A DNA stretch of 50,024 nt, taken from contig NZ_RHPP01000014.1 in assembly GCF_003935715.1 (NCBI RefSeq), positions 1-50,024 of the forward strand, in the 5' to 3' direction. Each line of letters starts with the position of its first letter. The first letter of the stretch is position 1. The position numbers and the translations under genes were made by a program. The DNA is from Stenotrophomonas sp. 278 (lineage in GTDB: Bacteria > Pseudomonadota > Gammaproteobacteria > Xanthomonadales > Xanthomonadaceae). Under the pieces are notes generated by a model. The model saw only the letters and a program-made list of their open reading frames with translations, did no database searches and had not been told where the DNA came from. This document shows, in pieces, positions 42,520-50,024 of the stretch.

Positions 42520-44546
42520 CGGCTTCCGTTGTCTTCCTGGAACTCTTTCTTGAACGGCACATCCGGCGGTGGCCGCGCCACCGCTGGCTGATCCTGCATG
42601 TTCGGGTCGGTCAAGCCGCAGCCGCCACCGAACTGCAGGACTGAAATCACGCAGGAAATCTTCGAGTTGGTGCCGGGAATCGGGATCTCCATGGTCTGGA
42701 TGCCCCGGCGCACCCACTCGGCCAGCAACGACTCGTTCGGGGCCCAGTACTTGTCGAACGAGGTCGGCGTGTAATCATATGGCGGGCGCTTGAGCCAGGT
42801 GCCGGACTGGGCGATGCGCTCGCGGCTCCAACCATCGTTCGCGCCGCCGGGAGCGCCACGTTCGCTGTTGCCGCTGCCGTCCTGGTTCGGCACGCGCACG
42901 CTGCCGTCGGCGTTGAACAGCCCATCGCCGGTGCGACCGGTGCCCTGGTTGGCCTGAGCGGTGCTGCCCGGAGCGTTGCGTGAGGCTGCGCCCCAGTCGT
43001 CGCCGCGGGCGGGTGTGGACCAGTCGCCTGGATTGGGAGCCGGGCGTGCGGCGGGGGTGGCCGAAGGCGACGGGGTCGCTGATGCGGCGCTGCGCGCGGG
43101 CGACTGCGACGATGCTGCGGGGGACGTGGACGTAGAGCCGGGCTCTGCCCGGCTGGCCGACGGCGACGGCGCGGACGACAGCGGGGCAGAGCCCCGCTCT
43201 ACAACAGCGGGTGTCGGTGTCGTTGAAGACGCGGATGCGGGTGTCGTCGAAGACGCCGGTGTCGGGGGTGTCGGGGTTGCCGACGGTGCCGGCGTCGCCG
43301 CCTGCACCGGACGCGGCGGCGCGTTGGGAACGGTGCGCTCGCGCACCGCCACCTCGGGACTGCGGGTCGGCGGACGCACCGTAACCTCGCGCGACGGCAA
43401 CTGCGGAATGGTCACATCCACTACCGGCACCGAAGTCACTTCGCGCTCCCGCACCTGTACGTCGCGTTGCGGCAGGGTCACTTCCACGCGCGGCATCGGA
43501 ACGGGAACTGCGGGTGTCGGTGCGGTCACCACGGTGACTTCGCGCTCGCGCACGGTGATCTCTCGCGGACGCAGCTGCGGCTCGATGGGGCGCAGCTGCG
43601 GCGTGGTCGGGGTGACCTGCGGAGCTTCCACGGTTGTGACCGTGCGTTCGCGGACGGTCACTGTCGGGACGTCGCGCGGCACCACCCGCACCTCGGTGCG
43701 CGGCACGGTCGTCGGCGGCACCACGAAGTCGGTGGTGGCTTCGGCCACGTCGGTGGCCTGGATCGGCTGCTCCACGACCGGCACCGGCGTGGGCGGCGTC
43801 GCTTGCGGTTCGGGTGGCGGCGCGGCCGCGACCGGGGTTGGCGGCACGACTTCGGCTGGGACCGGCGTCGGTGGCGATGGTTCGCTCGCCGTAGTAGAGC
43901 CGGGCTCTGCCCGGCTGGCCGTTGGCGGTGTGTCGGCGGGCTGGGGTTGGCTGGCTTCGTTCAGCGGGGCAGAGCCCCGCTCTACATTCGCGCGGGCAGA
44001 CACCGCGTTGGCCGGGCGCGCAGCGACCGCAGCGTTCGGTTGCGCCGCCCCAGCGTTGCTCGGCTGTGCTGCCTCCGCATCGCCAGGTTGCCCGCCACCG
44101 CCATCCTCGGCCGGCGTGCCCTGCCCAATGAAGTCCACCCGCATGCGCCCGCCGTCACCGCCCTGCTCCGGCTCGACCGGCGGACGGATCACTGCCACCC
44201 ACACCAGCAGCAGCGCGAACATCACATGCAACAACACGCTGATCGCCGCGGATGTCCAGCGCATCCAGCGCTGGTCGCGCGGGGCCGGATCCCAGGTCTG
44301 CCACGCCAGACGGCGCAGGGCCTGCGGGAAGCTCAACGCGGGCAAGCGCCCGGGCGACCCCGGCAGCGGACGCTGCATCAGCTGGGCAACCATCTCGGTG
44401 GCCCTTACTGAGTAAGGCACAGGCTTCAGCGCGCGCAACCATAGACCCCAGCCGTACGGCAGGCCGGTGGTTTTTTCCAGAATGCGCTTGTCCGGCTGCC
44501 GTGACAGCAGCCAAGCAAGGATGTCGTCAGCCCGGCGCAGAGGCAC
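42516..44546 (-). CDS. Proline-rich transmembrane repetitive protein
   Basis: The 676-residue protein has a cytosolic N-terminus (about 95 residues), one transmembrane helix (99-120, SVLLHVMFALLLVWVAVI), and a very long Pro/Ala/Thr/Ser-rich periplasmic span to about 575. A small C-terminal domain has two cysteines (SKISCV, GGGCGL). The architecture is like TonB-type proteins. Recurrent motifs VREREV/VRERTV between residues 280 and 420 look like repeated short strands. Two stretches (188-218 and 449-472) are direct translations of SMAG palindrome pairs lying in frame. It starts 9 nt after nfuA. Annotated in xanthomonads as transmembrane repetitive protein; function unknown. Confidence 0.8.
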   Translation of the reverse strand: MPLRRADDILAWLLSRQPDKRILEKTTGLPYGWGLWLRALKPVPYSVRATEMVAQLMQRPLPGSPGRLPALSFPQALRRLAWQTWDPAPRDQRWMRWTSAAISVLLHVMFALLLVWVAVIRPPVEPEQGGDGGRMRVDFIGQGTPAEDGGGGQPGDAEAAQPSNAGAAQPNAAVAARPANAVSARANVERGSAPLNEASQPQPADTPPTASRAEPGSTTASEPSPPTPVPAEVVPPTPVAAAPPPEPQATPPTPVPVVEQPIQATDVAEATTDFVVPPTTVPRTEVRVVPRDVPTVTVRERTVTTVEAPQVTPTTPQLRPIEPQLRPREITVREREVTVVTAPTPAVPVPMPRVEVTLPQRDVQVREREVTSVPVVDVTIPQLPSREVTVRPPTRSPEVAVRERTVPNAPPRPVQAATPAPSATPTPPTPASSTTPASASSTTPTPAVVERGSAPLSSAPSPSASRAEPGSTSTSPAASSQSPARSAASATPSPSATPAARPAPNPGDWSTPARGDDWGAASRNAPGSTAQANQGTGRTGDGLFNADGSVRVPNQDGSGNSERGAPGGANDGWSRERIAQSGTWLKRPPYDYTPTSFDKYWAPNESLLAEWVRRGIQTMEIPIPGTNSKISCVISVLQFGGGCGLTDPNMQDQPAVARPPPDVPFKKEFQEDNGSR
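43132..43202. repeat. SMAG pair inside a coding sequence, copy 1
   Basis: GTAG-led AGCCGGGC tct GCCCGGCT faces AGCGGGGC aga GCCCCGCTCTAC. On the minus strand both arms are read in frame as VERGSAPL and SRAEPGST (residues 449-472 of the host protein). Confidence 0.92.
43894..43985. repeat. SMAG pair inside a coding sequence, copy 2
   Basis: The same two arms appear as in copy 1 with a longer spacer. It is read in frame as VERGSAPL and SRAEPGST (residues 188-218). The identical arms but different spacer suggest independent drift or insertion. Confidence 0.92.
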
Positions 44547-44555
44547 GCAGCGGAA

Positions 44556-45155
44556 TCAGGCTGCCGTACCGCGGGGAATATACGGGGCATGACCGCTGTC
44601 GTGGTCGGTCGCGTCACGCACGGCGGTGATGCCGGGCACGCGGCCCATCAGCGTTTTCTCAATGCCCTGCTTCAAGGTGACATCGGCCATGCCACAGCCC
44701 TGGCAGCCGCCGCCGAAGCGCAGCAGCACCACGCCATCGGCCGAGACTTCCTGCACGGCCACGCGGCCGCCATGCGAGGCCAGCTGTGGGTTGACCTCGT
44801 TTTCCACCACCCAGTGGACGCGTTCGACCAGCGAGGCCGATTCAGCGGGGGCTTCACCCTTGATCTTCGGGGCCTTGATGGTCAGCTGCTGACTGCCGGC
44901 GGCGTTGCTGACGAAGTCGATCTCGGCTCCGTCCAGCCAGCCGACGCTGTCGGAGGCCACGTAGAGCGTGAATCCGTCGCAGTCCACGGCCCATTCGTCG
45001 CCAAGCAGGTCGGTCGGTTCGGCGAACTCCAGGCGCGCGTCGGCGCGCGGGGTGCCCGCGTCAACGGCACTCAGGCGCACGCCCATTCCGGGCACGGCTT
45101 CGCGCTCGATGAGTTTGCGGAAATAGGTCTGGGCAGTGTCAGAGATCTGGATCAT
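44556..45155 (-). CDS. nfuA: Fe-S biogenesis protein NfuA
   Basis: The 199-residue carrier delivers 4Fe-4S clusters to apoproteins. An A-type-like N-terminal domain that lacks the usual cysteines ([16 protein letters not shown]) is fused to a C-terminal Nfu domain with the cluster motif [10 protein letters not shown] (C151, C154), as in E. coli NfuA (191 residues). A TAGAAT box lies only 6 nt upstream of the ATG and no Shine-Dalgarno is visible, so the transcript may be leaderless. The class I fumarase of this window is a plausible client (inference). The next gene starts 9 nt later. Confidence 0.95.
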   Translation of the reverse strand: MIQISDTAQTYFRKLIEREAVPGMGVRLSAVDAGTPRADARLEFAEPTDLLGDEWAVDCDGFTLYVASDSVGWLDGAEIDFVSNAAGSQQLTIKAPKIKGEAPAESASLVERVHWVVENEVNPQLASHGGRVAVQEVSADGVVLLRFGGGCQGCGMADVTLKQGIEKTLMGRVPGITAVRDATDHDSGHAPYIPRGTAA

Positions 45156-45161
45156 CCGGCT

Positions 45162-45167
45162 ATTCTA
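45162..45167 (-). promoter_or_regulatory. Candidate nfuA -10 box TAGAAT
   Basis: TAGAAT read leftward ends 6 nt before the nfuA ATG, which would place the start of transcription at the ATG itself. Confidence 0.4.
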
Positions 45168-45197
45168 GCGGCTTACATGTTATGCGCTCATTCGGTT

Positions 45198-45203
45198 TAT
45201 ACA
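45198..45203 (+). promoter_or_regulatory. Candidate phhB -10 box TATACA
   Basis: TATACA lies 44 bp before the phhB ATG. TTACAT at 45173-45178 is a weak -35 with 19-bp spacing. Confidence 0.35.
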
Positions 45204-45246
45204 CTGTCCGGCGCATTGTTCAGGCATACAGATGGTGGAGGATTCC

Positions 45247-45588
45247 ATGACCGACCTGATTCCCCTGGCCCAGGCCCATTGCGTGCCCCGTCGGGGCAGC
45301 GACCACAAGCTGGGTCAGGCCCGCATTGCCGAGCTGCTGCCGCAGGTTCCGGGCTGGGAGCTGGCCGAACAGGGCCAGGCCCTGACCCGTACGTTTACGT
45401 TCAAGGACTACTACCGGACCATGGCCTTCGTGAATGCCCTGGCCTGGGTGGCCCACGCCGAGGACCATCACCCCGACCTGGGCGTGCACTACGACCGCGC
45501 GGTGGTGCGCTTTTCCACCCACGATGTGGGCGGATTGAGCGAGAACGACTTCATCTGTGCAGCCAAGGCTTCGGCCCTTACGGAGTAA
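45247..45588 (+). CDS. phhB: Pterin-4a-carbinolamine dehydratase
   Basis: The 113-residue enzyme dehydrates 4a-hydroxytetrahydrobiopterin to recycle the pterin cofactor of phenylalanine hydroxylase. The active-site motif [17 protein letters not shown] is complete, and [11 protein letters not shown] and the closing [14 protein letters not shown] are typical. The N-terminal [11 protein letters not shown] is common in proteobacterial members. GGAGG precedes the ATG at 45247. No phhA is in the window. It is followed after 5 nt by a lipoprotein gene, so the two are probably co-transcribed. Confidence 0.93.
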   Translation: MTDLIPLAQAHCVPRRGSDHKLGQARIAELLPQVPGWELAEQGQALTRTFTFKDYYRTMAFVNALAWVAHAEDHHPDLGVHYDRAVVRFSTHDVGGLSENDFICAAKASALTE

Positions 45589-45593
45589 TTCGC

Positions 45594-46010
45594 ATGAAAA
45601 TGGTCCATGCCGCCCTGTCGGGCGTTTCGTTGTTGGTGCTGACCGCGTGCTCGGGCTCCTCGGAGCCGGCGGCTCCGGTGGCCGCCCCGACCGAAGTGGC
45701 CGCGGTCAAGACTCCGCCGCCGCAGTACCCCATCGAGCTGGCCTGCCAGAACATCGGCGGAACCAGCACCCTGAAGGTGGTGATCGGCCCTGACGGTAAA
45801 CCAAGCGAAGTGACGCTGGCCACCAGCAGTGGCAACAGCGCGCTGGACGAGCAGGCGCGCACCGCGGTGCAGGGCTGGCAGTTCAAGGCCGCGACCCGGG
45901 CGGGCCAGCCGGTGTCGAGCAGGATCCAGGTACCGGTGACGTTCAATCCGCCGCAGCCCAAGCCGGATGAGTGCTTTGCCATTGAGGAACGGCTGCGTCG
46001 CGGCGGTTGA
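45594..46010 (+). CDS. Lipoprotein with a TonB C-terminal-like domain
   Basis: The 138-residue protein has a lipoprotein signal (LVLTAC) and a short Ala/Pro linker. The C-terminal domain follows the TonB-C pattern: TPPPQYPIELACQNIGGTSTLKVVIGPDG, then ALDEQARTAVQGWQFKAAT and a final IQVPVTF. Normal TonB needs an inner-membrane helix that meets ExbB/ExbD; here a lipid anchor replaces it, so classical energy transduction is unlikely. GGAG lies upstream of the ATG. The two extra cysteines (ELAC, DEC) could form a disulfide. Confidence 0.82.
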   Translation: MKMVHAALSGVSLLVLTACSGSSEPAAPVAAPTEVAAVKTPPPQYPIELACQNIGGTSTLKVVIGPDGKPSEVTLATSSGNSALDEQARTAVQGWQFKAATRAGQPVSSRIQVPVTFNPPQPKPDECFAIEERLRRGG

Positions 46011-46048
46011 TTGGACACGTTGACAGTCCGGACTGATCGGCACCGCAC

Positions 46049-46070
46049 AGCCGGGCAAGCCCGGCTCTAC
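46049..46070. repeat. SMAG palindrome (GCCGGGC subtype)
   Basis: AGCCGGGC aa GCCCGGCTCTAC is a single unit just upstream of zupT. Confidence 0.85.
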
Positions 46071-46086
46071 AAGGACGCTTCGCTGC

Positions 46087-46896
46087 ATGCCTGATTTTTC
46101 CGCTGAGAATGTAATCACGGCCCTGCTGGTCACCCTCGCCGCTGGTCTGGCCACCGGATTGGGCAGCCTGATGGTGCTGTTCTCGCGCCGCCCCAACCCC
46201 CGCCTGCTGGCGTTCGGGCTGGCCTTCGCCGGCGGCGCGATGGTGTTCGTGTCGCTGACCGAGATCCTCAACAAGGCGATTGATTCGTTCACCCAGGCCT
46301 ATGACGCGCGGCTGGGCTTCGCCTATGGCACGGCGGCATTCCTGGGCGGCGTGCTGCTGATCGTGCTGATCGACCACCTGATCCCCAACCCGCACGACAG
46401 CCTGGACAAGCAGGACCCGATGTACCGCGACAACAACCGCGCCTACATCAAGCGCGTGGGTCTGTTGACGGCCGTGGCGATCACCGCGCACAACTTCCCG
46501 GAAGGGCTGGCCACCTTCTTCGCCACGCTGGAAAGCCCCTCGGTGGGCATGCCGCTGGCGTTCGCGATTGCGATCCACAACATTCCCGAAGGCATCGCGA
46601 TTGCGGTGCCGGTGTACTTCGCCACGCAGAACAAGGGGTACGCCTTCCTGGCCAGCCTGGCCTCGGGCCTGGCCGAGCCGATCGGCGCGATCATCGGCTA
46701 TGCGGTGCTTTCGAACGTGCTGACCCACGCCACCTTCGGCTGGGTGTTCGGTCTGATTTCCGGGGTGATGGTGTTCCTGGCCCTGGACGAACTGCTGCCG
46801 GCAGCCAAGCGCTACGCCAAGGGTCACGAAACCGTCTACGGTCTGGTGGCCGGCATGGGCAGCCTGGCGATCAGCCTGGTGTTGTTCAAGTGGTGA
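46087..46896 (+). CDS. zupT: ZIP-family zinc transporter ZupT
   Basis: The 269-residue inner-membrane importer for Zn(II) and related metals has about eight helices. Metal-binding motifs are HNFPEG (H135, E139) and HNIPEG (H164, E168). The histidine/aspartate loop PNPHDSLDKQDP lies between helices, as in ZupT. The start ATG at 46087 has no strong Shine-Dalgarno, and a SMAG unit is immediately upstream. It could also carry Fe(II) or Mn(II). No Zur-like site is evident by eye. Confidence 0.94.
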   Translation: MPDFSAENVITALLVTLAAGLATGLGSLMVLFSRRPNPRLLAFGLAFAGGAMVFVSLTEILNKAIDSFTQAYDARLGFAYGTAAFLGGVLLIVLIDHLIPNPHDSLDKQDPMYRDNNRAYIKRVGLLTAVAITAHNFPEGLATFFATLESPSVGMPLAFAIAIHNIPEGIAIAVPVYFATQNKGYAFLASLASGLAEPIGAIIGYAVLSNVLTHATFGWVFGLISGVMVFLALDELLPAAKRYAKGHETVYGLVAGMGSLAISLVLFKW

Positions 46897-46929
46897 TTCG
46901 CCGCCATGTGATTGCACACGCTGCGTGAC

Positions 46930-46951
46930 GCCGGGCGACGCCCGGCTCTAC
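46930..46951. repeat. SMAG palindrome between zupT and rluC
   Basis: GCCGGGC gac GCCCGGCTCTAC is one unit in the 74-bp gap between convergent genes. Confidence 0.8.
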
Positions 46952-46970
46952 GGATCCGTGCAATCAGGGA

Positions 46971-47948
46971 TCAGCCGAGGCGATTGAGAGCCTCGGCCAG
47001 TTCTTCGGCCAGCGGGGCGTTGAGGACGTAGGGGGTCTTGCCGCTGTCCAGGGCGAACTCCAGCGAGGCGGCGTGCAGGAACAGGCGTTTGAGGCCGATC
47101 TGCTCGCGAAGCCGCTTGTTGACGTCCGGTTCGCCGTATTTGTCGTCACCGGCGACCGGATGCCCCAGATGCTGGGCGTGTACGCGGATCTGGTGGGTAC
47201 GGCCGGTTTCGATCCGCACCTCGCAGTACGAATGTCCACCCCGGCGCTCCAGCACCTTGAAGTGGCTGATCGACTCCTTGCCGATCGCGTTCACCTGTAC
47301 GTGGCGCTCGCCGCCCTGGCGCAGGCCCACGTGCAGCGGCGCGTCCACCGTCATGGTGCCGTCCGGCATGCGCCCCACCAGCAGGGTCAGGTAGCGCTTG
47401 CGGATGCCCGCGCCGTGGTCTTCACGCAGCAGCGCCTGCAGTTCGCTCAGCGCCGAGCGCTTCTTGGCCACCACCAGCAGGCCCGAGGTGTCCCGGTCCA
47501 GCCGGTGCACCAGTTCCAGCGTCTTGCCCGGGCGCAGCGCGCGCAGCGTCTCGATCGCGCCGAAGCTGATCCCGCTGCCCCCGTGACTGGCGACCCCCGA
47601 AGGCTTGTTCAGGGCCAGCAGCCGGTCGTCCTCAAAGACTATCGCCGCCTCCAGGCGCTTCATGAACGCCTCCGGCGGTGTCGCTTTGTCTCCTTCCTCG
47701 GTGAGACGCACCGGCGGCACCCGGACTTCATCCCCCGCTTCCAGCTTGCGCTCGGCCTTGGCGCGGCCGCCGTTCACCCGCACCTGGCCGCTGCGCACCA
47801 GCTTGTATACCAGGCTGCGCGGAGCCCCTTTCAGCTGGCCCAGCAGGAAGTTGTCCAGGCGTTGCCCGGCGCGGTCGGACGGAACTGTGATCATGCGCAC
47901 GCTGGTCTTGGTGTCAGCGGACTTTGGGGACGGCTCGGAGACGGTCAT
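46971..47948 (-). CDS. rluC: 23S rRNA pseudouridine synthase RluC
   Basis: The 325-residue enzyme isomerises uridines at 955, 2504 and 2580 of 23S rRNA in E. coli numbering. An N-terminal S4 RNA-binding domain (LDNFLLGQLKGAPRSLVYKL) is followed by the catalytic domain with HRLDRDTSGLLV, catalytic D151. IRVHAQHLGHPVAGDDKYG is the RluA-class signature. It is divergent from rne, as in many gammaproteobacteria, with a shared 403-bp region. The ATG at 47948 follows AAAAGG. Confidence 0.95.
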   Translation of the reverse strand: MTVSEPSPKSADTKTSVRMITVPSDRAGQRLDNFLLGQLKGAPRSLVYKLVRSGQVRVNGGRAKAERKLEAGDEVRVPPVRLTEEGDKATPPEAFMKRLEAAIVFEDDRLLALNKPSGVASHGGSGISFGAIETLRALRPGKTLELVHRLDRDTSGLLVVAKKRSALSELQALLREDHGAGIRKRYLTLLVGRMPDGTMTVDAPLHVGLRQGGERHVQVNAIGKESISHFKVLERRGGHSYCEVRIETGRTHQIRVHAQHLGHPVAGDDKYGEPDVNKRLREQIGLKRLFLHAASLEFALDSGKTPYVLNAPLAEELAEALNRLG

Positions 47949-48351
47949 TGGCCTTTTATTCTGTTACACTCGGCGGGCGAGATAAGGGATTGATTTCGTT
48001 GGAAGTTGTTCTGGGCCAGAAGCCCGGCTTCCTTCGATTCCGGCACAGTGCGCAGCCACCGCCCCCGGGGCGGCCATGTTAGCGGCTCACCGGCGGTCCC
48101 GGCCATCGCCGGATGCCTGACAAGCGTCTGCGCTGAAAAAATGACCCTGTGGCGCTCCAGCCTGGCTGACAGCTGCCTCCGGCCCGCAACACCCAAACCA
48201 AAAAAATGTAGCGCTCCCGCGGCCTGCCGTGGTGTTGAAGCGCTGGAAGCCCAAGCCGCCCTCCCCGCGCCTGCGCGATGGGCGAGCAAGCGTGACCAGA
48301 AGCGAAACCCCATGGCGTTCCGCGCGGTAGCAGCGCGCGAGGAACGCAACA
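47949..48351 (+). promoter_or_regulatory. rne leader and divergent rluC/rne promoter region
   Basis: This 403-bp gap has no protein gene. An extended -10 TGTTACACT at 47962-47970 would start a leader of about 375 nt. E. coli rne likewise has a long autoregulated leader. Immediately before the ATG a hairpin at 48315-48347 pairs the ribosome binding site. An upstream reading frame beginning at 48312 overlaps the rne start out of frame. Confidence 0.6.
48315..48347 (+). promoter_or_regulatory. Hairpin sequestering the rne ribosome binding site
   Basis: GCGTTCC (48315-48321) pairs with GGAACGC (48341-48347). After one G-A mismatch four more pairs close a 9-nt loop. The Shine-Dalgarno GAGG (48339-48342) is inside the 3' arm, 9 nt before the rne ATG. 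Confidence 0.6.
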
Positions 48352-50024
48352 ATGAAGCGAATGCTGATCAATGCCACGCAGGCTGAAGAGCTGCGGGTAG
48401 CCATCGTGGATGGCCAGACGCTGTACGACATCGACATCGAACAGCCGTCCAAGGAACAGAAGAAGTCGAACATCTACAAGGGCCGCATCACCCGCCTGGA
48501 GCCCTCGCTGGAAGCAGCGTTTGTTGAATACGGCGGCGACCGTCACGGCTTCCTGCCGCTGAAGGAAATTTCCCGCGATTACTTCCAGGCCGGGGTCGAC
48601 CACAACAAGGCGACCATCCGCGAACTGCTGCGTGAAGGCCAGGAAGTCGTTGTCCAGGTGGACAAGGAAGAGCGTGGCAACAAGGGTGCCGCCCTGACCA
48701 CGTTCATTTCGCTGGCCGGCCGCTACATGGTGCTGATGCCCAACTCGCCCACCGCCGGTGGCGTGTCGCGTCGCATCGAGGGCGAAGACCGCGCCGCCCT
48801 GAAGGACGCGCTGGACAAGCTGAACATCCCCGACGACATGGGCGTGATCATCCGCACCGCCGGTGTCGGCCGTGACGCCGAAGAACTGCAGTGGGACCTG
48901 GACTACCTACTGCAGGTCTGGAAGGCCATCGCCGAAGCCGCGCTGACCAAGCCGGCTCCGTTCCTGATCTACCAGGAATCGCGCCTGATCGTGCGCGCCC
49001 TGCGTGACTACCTGCGCGCCGATGTCGGCGAGATCCTGGTCGATACCGAGGAACTGTACGAAACCGCGCGCGAATTCATGCAGCAGGTGATGCCGCAGAC
49101 CCTGCGCAAGCTCAAGCACTACAAGGACGACATTCCGCTGTTCAACCGCTTCCAGATCGAATCGCAGATCGAAGGCGCGTATGAACGCAACGTCCGCCTG
49201 CCGTCCGGCGGCTCGATCGTGGTCGACCAGACCGAAGCCCTGACCGCCATCGACGTCAACTCCTCGCGCGCCACCAAGGGCAGCGACATCGAGGACACCG
49301 CCTTCCAGACCAACCTGGAAGCGGCCGAAGAAGTCGCCCGCCAGCTGCGTCTGCGCGACCTCGGCGGCCTGGTGGTGATCGACTTCATCGACATGTCGTC
49401 CAACAAGCACCAGCGCGAAGTGGAAAACCGCCTGCAGAACGCGCTGAAGTACGACCGCGCGCGCGTGCAGCTGGGCCGCATCTCGCGCTTCGGCCTGATG
49501 GAAATGAGCCGCCAGCGCCTGCGTCCGAGCCTGGGCGAATCCAGCCAGATCATCTGCCCCCGCTGCGACGGCCACGGCCGCATGCGCAGCGTGGAATCGT
49601 TGTCGCTGTCGATCATCCGCGTGGCGGAAGAACACGCCATGAAGGAAAACACCGGGCAGGTGCTGGTCCAGGCCCCGGTGGAAATCGCCAACTACCTGCT
49701 CAACGAAAAGCGCAGCGCGCTGCGTGAAATCGAACAGCGCCACGACGCGCCCATCGTGATCGTCGCCGACGAGCAGCTGCACACCCCGCACTACGAAGTC
49801 ACGCGCCTGCGTGAAAACGAGCTGGGCGAAGAAAGCGGCAAGCCGAGCTACCAGCGCGGTACCCCGCGCAAGCTGCCGGTGCACGCGCTGACCAAGGCCC
49901 AGCTGAACATCCCGGCGGCCCCTGCAGTGACCCACGTCAAGCACAGCGCCCCGGCTCCGGTGCGCGAAGTGGCCGAAGTGGAAGCCGCTCCGGCCCCGGC
50001 TCCGGTCGCTCCGGCCCCCGTGGC
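48352..50024 (+). CDS. rne: Ribonuclease E (5' part; runs off the window)
   Basis: Only the first 557 codons are inside the window, and the frame is open to the end. RNase E is the essential endonuclease for mRNA decay and rRNA and tRNA maturation and the scaffold of the degradosome. The S1 RNA-binding domain lies at about 35-125 ([23 protein letters not shown]). Catalytic aspartates are D301 (TAIDVNS) and D344 (VVIDFID), matching E. coli D303 and D346. The zinc-link cysteines are C402 and C405 (CPRCDGHGR). From about residue 535 an Ala/Pro-rich region begins, which is the disordered scaffold domain. The start [10 protein letters not shown] is the conserved N-terminus. Confidence 0.97.
   Translation, partial: MKRMLINATQAEELRVAIVDGQTLYDIDIEQPSKEQKKSNIYKGRITRLEPSLEAAFVEYGGDRHGFLPLKEISRDYFQAGVDHNKATIRELLREGQEVVVQVDKEERGNKGAALTTFISLAGRYMVLMPNSPTAGGVSRRIEGEDRAALKDALDKLNIPDDMGVIIRTAGVGRDAEELQWDLDYLLQVWKAIAEAALTKPAPFLIYQESRLIVRALRDYLRADVGEILVDTEELYETAREFMQQVMPQTLRKLKHYKDDIPLFNRFQIESQIEGAYERNVRLPSGGSIVVDQTEALTAIDVNSSRATKGSDIEDTAFQTNLEAAEEVARQLRLRDLGGLVVIDFIDMSSNKHQREVENRLQNALKYDRARVQLGRISRFGLMEMSRQRLRPSLGESSQIICPRCDGHGRMRSVESLSLSIIRVAEEHAMKENTGQVLVQAPVEIANYLLNEKRSALREIEQRHDAPIVIVADEQLHTPHYEVTRLRENELGEESGKPSYQRGTPRKLPVHALTKAQLNIPAAPAVTHVKHSAPAPVREVAEVEAAPAPAPVAPAPV

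Noticed and set aside
42961-44415. 484-residue plus-strand frame opposite the repetitive protein
   Set aside because: It mirrors the Pro/Ala-rich minus-strand gene, giving Gly/Thr/Ser-rich sequence. The minus frame has a transmembrane helix and a defined C-terminal domain.

Overview
This window is a stretch of high-GC gammaproteobacterial chromosome, most likely from Stenotrophomonas (Xanthomonadaceae). Two things point there. Many short palindromes begin with GTAG and match the SMAG class of REP sequences known from Stenotrophomonas maltophilia. The protein families and gene neighbourhoods are also xanthomonad-like, for example fused E1 with AsnB, a 'transmembrane repetitive protein', and sucA-sucB-lpd. 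I see no tRNA, rRNA, CRISPR array, insertion sequence or prophage.

Layout. 0-11.2 kb is central metabolism: fumC (minus) divergent from purB, then roxA plus a small PLD-like gene, then the 2-oxoglutarate dehydrogenase operon sucA-sucB-lpd ending in a clear terminator. 11.2-19.1 kb reads leftward: a small membrane protein, dnaB, an FMN reductase, an asparagine synthetase expressed with a fused E1 alpha/beta dehydrogenase, and a glycine-zipper protein. 19.2-26 kb holds a small membrane protein with tatD, tcdA, a glycine-zipper lipoprotein, a cold-shock protein, a DUF456 protein, pldA overlapping an arsC-like gene, and class I fumarase. 26.3-32.2 kb holds an ABC exporter, fpr with a Fur-like palindrome in its promoter, glutathione peroxidase and a secreted M3 peptidase. 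32.2-34.6 kb is visibly less GC-rich: a small secreted orphan and a MASE1 sensor whose kinase end looks degenerate. 34.6-41.4 kb holds cfa with a DUF3298 lipoprotein, a GNAT protein, an unlisted 58-residue ORF, a peptide symporter/rhomboid operon, a catalytically dead-looking EEP-fold protein and Mn-SOD. 41.6-50 kb holds a barnase/barstar-like pair, the transmembrane repetitive protein co-transcribed with nfuA, phhB with a TonB-C lipoprotein, zupT, rluC and the 5' two thirds of rne with a long structured leader.

How the genes connect. SucAB-Lpd, FumA and FumC cover TCA steps; PurB also yields fumarate. SOD, Gpx, Fpr, NfuA and ChrR-like reductase form a loose oxidative and iron-sulfur group, though not one operon. 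Envelope maintenance is represented by PldA, Cfa, glycine-zipper proteins, rhomboid and DUF3298.

Most unusual signals: two SMAG palindrome pairs lie inside an open reading frame and are translated in frame (43.1 and 43.9 kb); four genes take their TAG stop codon from the GTAG of an adjoining SMAG; a perfect 7-bp stem before rne contains its ribosome binding site; and an EEP-family protein has lost all three catalytic motifs I could align. All homology statements come from reading the sequence, without database searches.
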